From Chloroflexota bacterium (GTDB lineage Bacteria; Chloroflexota; Dormibacteria; Dormibacterales; Dormibacteraceae), in assembly GCA_005880755.1 (NCBI GenBank), contig VBGV01000246.1, positions 9,307 through 15,145 on the forward strand: 5,839 bases of DNA. Direction: 5' to 3'. Shown piece by piece: positions 5,219 to 5,839 of this stretch. The notes below the pieces were generated by a model, which searched no databases, was not told where the DNA came from, and worked only from the letters and a program-made list of their open reading frames with translations. The translations under genes were made by a program, and so were the position numbers. Each line of letters starts with the position of its first letter. The stretch's first letter is position 1.

Positions 5219-5839
5219 GATGCGCTGTCCTCCGGTCGTGTCGGCCACGTTGACCCCCATCGCGGCAAGCCGTTCACGGAGACGGTCTGATTTAGCGAAG
5301 TCCCTGGCCGCGCGCGCCTCCTCGCGCTCGGCCAGCAGCTCGGCTGCACCCGGCGGCAGCGCCTGCTCGGCCGCCGTTCGATGGAGGTCGAGACCGAGCA
5401 CCCGGTCCCAGGACTCGAGGAGGTCGGCCTTCGTCCGCGGCGCCGCAGACGAGTGGACGAGCTCGGCCACGAGCGCCATCGCGGCGGGCAGGTCGAGGTC
5501 GTCGGCGATCGCCGCCCGGAAGCGCGAGTCCCACTGCTCCCAAACTGGCGCTTCATCTTCGTCCGGCTGCGACGACCACTCCGCGACTCGATCTCGCAGC
5601 TGCCGCAAGGCGCGGTCCGCCCCGGCCACGCCTTCCGTGCTGAAGTTGAGCGAGGTCCGGTACTTCGCCTGCAGGGCGAGATACCGAAACGCGAGCGGGT
5701 CGAACCCTTGCTCCTCCAGCTCGGTGATGCGGAAGAAGTTGCACGCCGATTTCGCCATCCGCGCGCCCGCAAGCATGAGCAGCCCGCCGTGCATCCAGAG
5801 GCTGACCACACGATGCCCGGTCACCGCCTCGGATTGCGC
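5210..5839 (-). CDS. cysS: Cysteinyl-tRNA synthetase, C-terminal part (5' end outside window)
   Basis: This class I aminoacyl-tRNA synthetase charges tRNA-Cys with cysteine. The frame is open to the window edge, and its first residues, AQSEAVTGHRVVSLWMHGG, correspond to the conserved AQSEA...WMH stretch before the KMSKS loop, so the gene starts outside. The KMSKS loop reads RMAKS and is followed by ACNFF instead of the common LGN; the invariant second Lys is kept. The anticodon-binding helical part then follows (FDPLAFRYLALQAKYRTSLNFS, DDLDLPAAMALVAEL), and the C-terminus ends in DFAKSDRLRERLAAMGVNVADTTGG, typical of CysRS. About 180 residues follow the KMSKS loop, matching CysRS; the mycothiol ligase MshC is a paralogue but differs in this C-terminal part. 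The zinc site and HIGH motif would be outside the window. It converges on the membrane-protein gene, 58 bases apart, with the plus-strand terminator between them. Confidence 0.93.
   Translation of the reverse strand, partial: AQSEAVTGHRVVSLWMHGGLLMLAGARMAKSACNFFRITELEEQGFDPLAFRYLALQAKYRTSLNFSTEGVAGADRALRQLRDRVAEWSSQPDEDEAPVWEQWDSRFRAAIADDLDLPAAMALVAELVHSSAAPRTKADLLESWDRVLGLDLHRTAAEQALPPGAAELLAEREEARAARDFAKSDRLRERLAAMGVNVADTTGGQRIKK

Noticed and set aside
4600..5811. 403-codon open frame on the minus strand spanning the membrane-protein gene, the terminator and cysS
   Set aside because: It is antisense to the membrane protein and runs in another frame of cysS. The translation is Arg/Ser-rich without any recognisable motif, as expected of GC-rich shadow frames.

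Overview
The window is GC-rich, with GC-biased third codon positions and long antisense shadow frames. It has no RNA gene, insertion sequence, phage gene or CRISPR array, and no gene-free stretch longer than about 60 bases. The gene content (MrfA/MrfB repair pair, ECF sigma factor, single-pass Ala-rich membrane protein, CysRS), a Gram-positive-type LexA-like box and an apparently leaderless promoter suggest a high-GC, mostly Terrabacteria-type lineage such as Actinomycetota or Chloroflexota/Dormibacterota. That assignment is inference, because no marker gene is complete enough to settle it.

Layout. Bases 1-498 (+) are the 3' end of a divergent HD-GYP-type protein. It runs tail-to-tail into, and overlaps by 99 bases, a minus-strand two-gene operon: mrfA (yprA-like DEAH/DUF1998 helicase, 3999 to 1690) followed 12 bases later by mrfB (yprB-like DEDD exonuclease with a helical-repeat tail, 1677 to 400). 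In Bacillus subtilis this pair repairs mitomycin C damage independently of UvrABC. Divergent from mrfA, only 28 bases away, is an ECF-type sigma factor (4028-4555, +). It is followed by a 181-residue single-pass membrane protein with two outward-facing cysteines and an Asn/Gly/Ala repeat (4606-5151, +). A hairpin terminator (5184-5218) ends that unit, and the C-terminal part of cysteinyl-tRNA synthetase comes in from the right edge on the minus strand (5839 to 5210).

The most informative spot is the 28-base gap between mrfA and the sigma gene, together with the first codons of the sigma gene. On the minus strand it reads as a -35/-10 pair with an exact 17-base spacer. A near-consensus LexA (SOS) box fills that spacer, and the predicted transcription start falls within a few bases of the mrfA ATG. 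The same box covers the putative start codon of the sigma gene. The simplest model is a damage-induced, near-leaderless mrfAB operon whose operator may also affect the divergent sigma factor. The sigma factor and the membrane protein look like a signalling pair, but the membrane protein lacks a recognisable anti-sigma domain, so its role is open.
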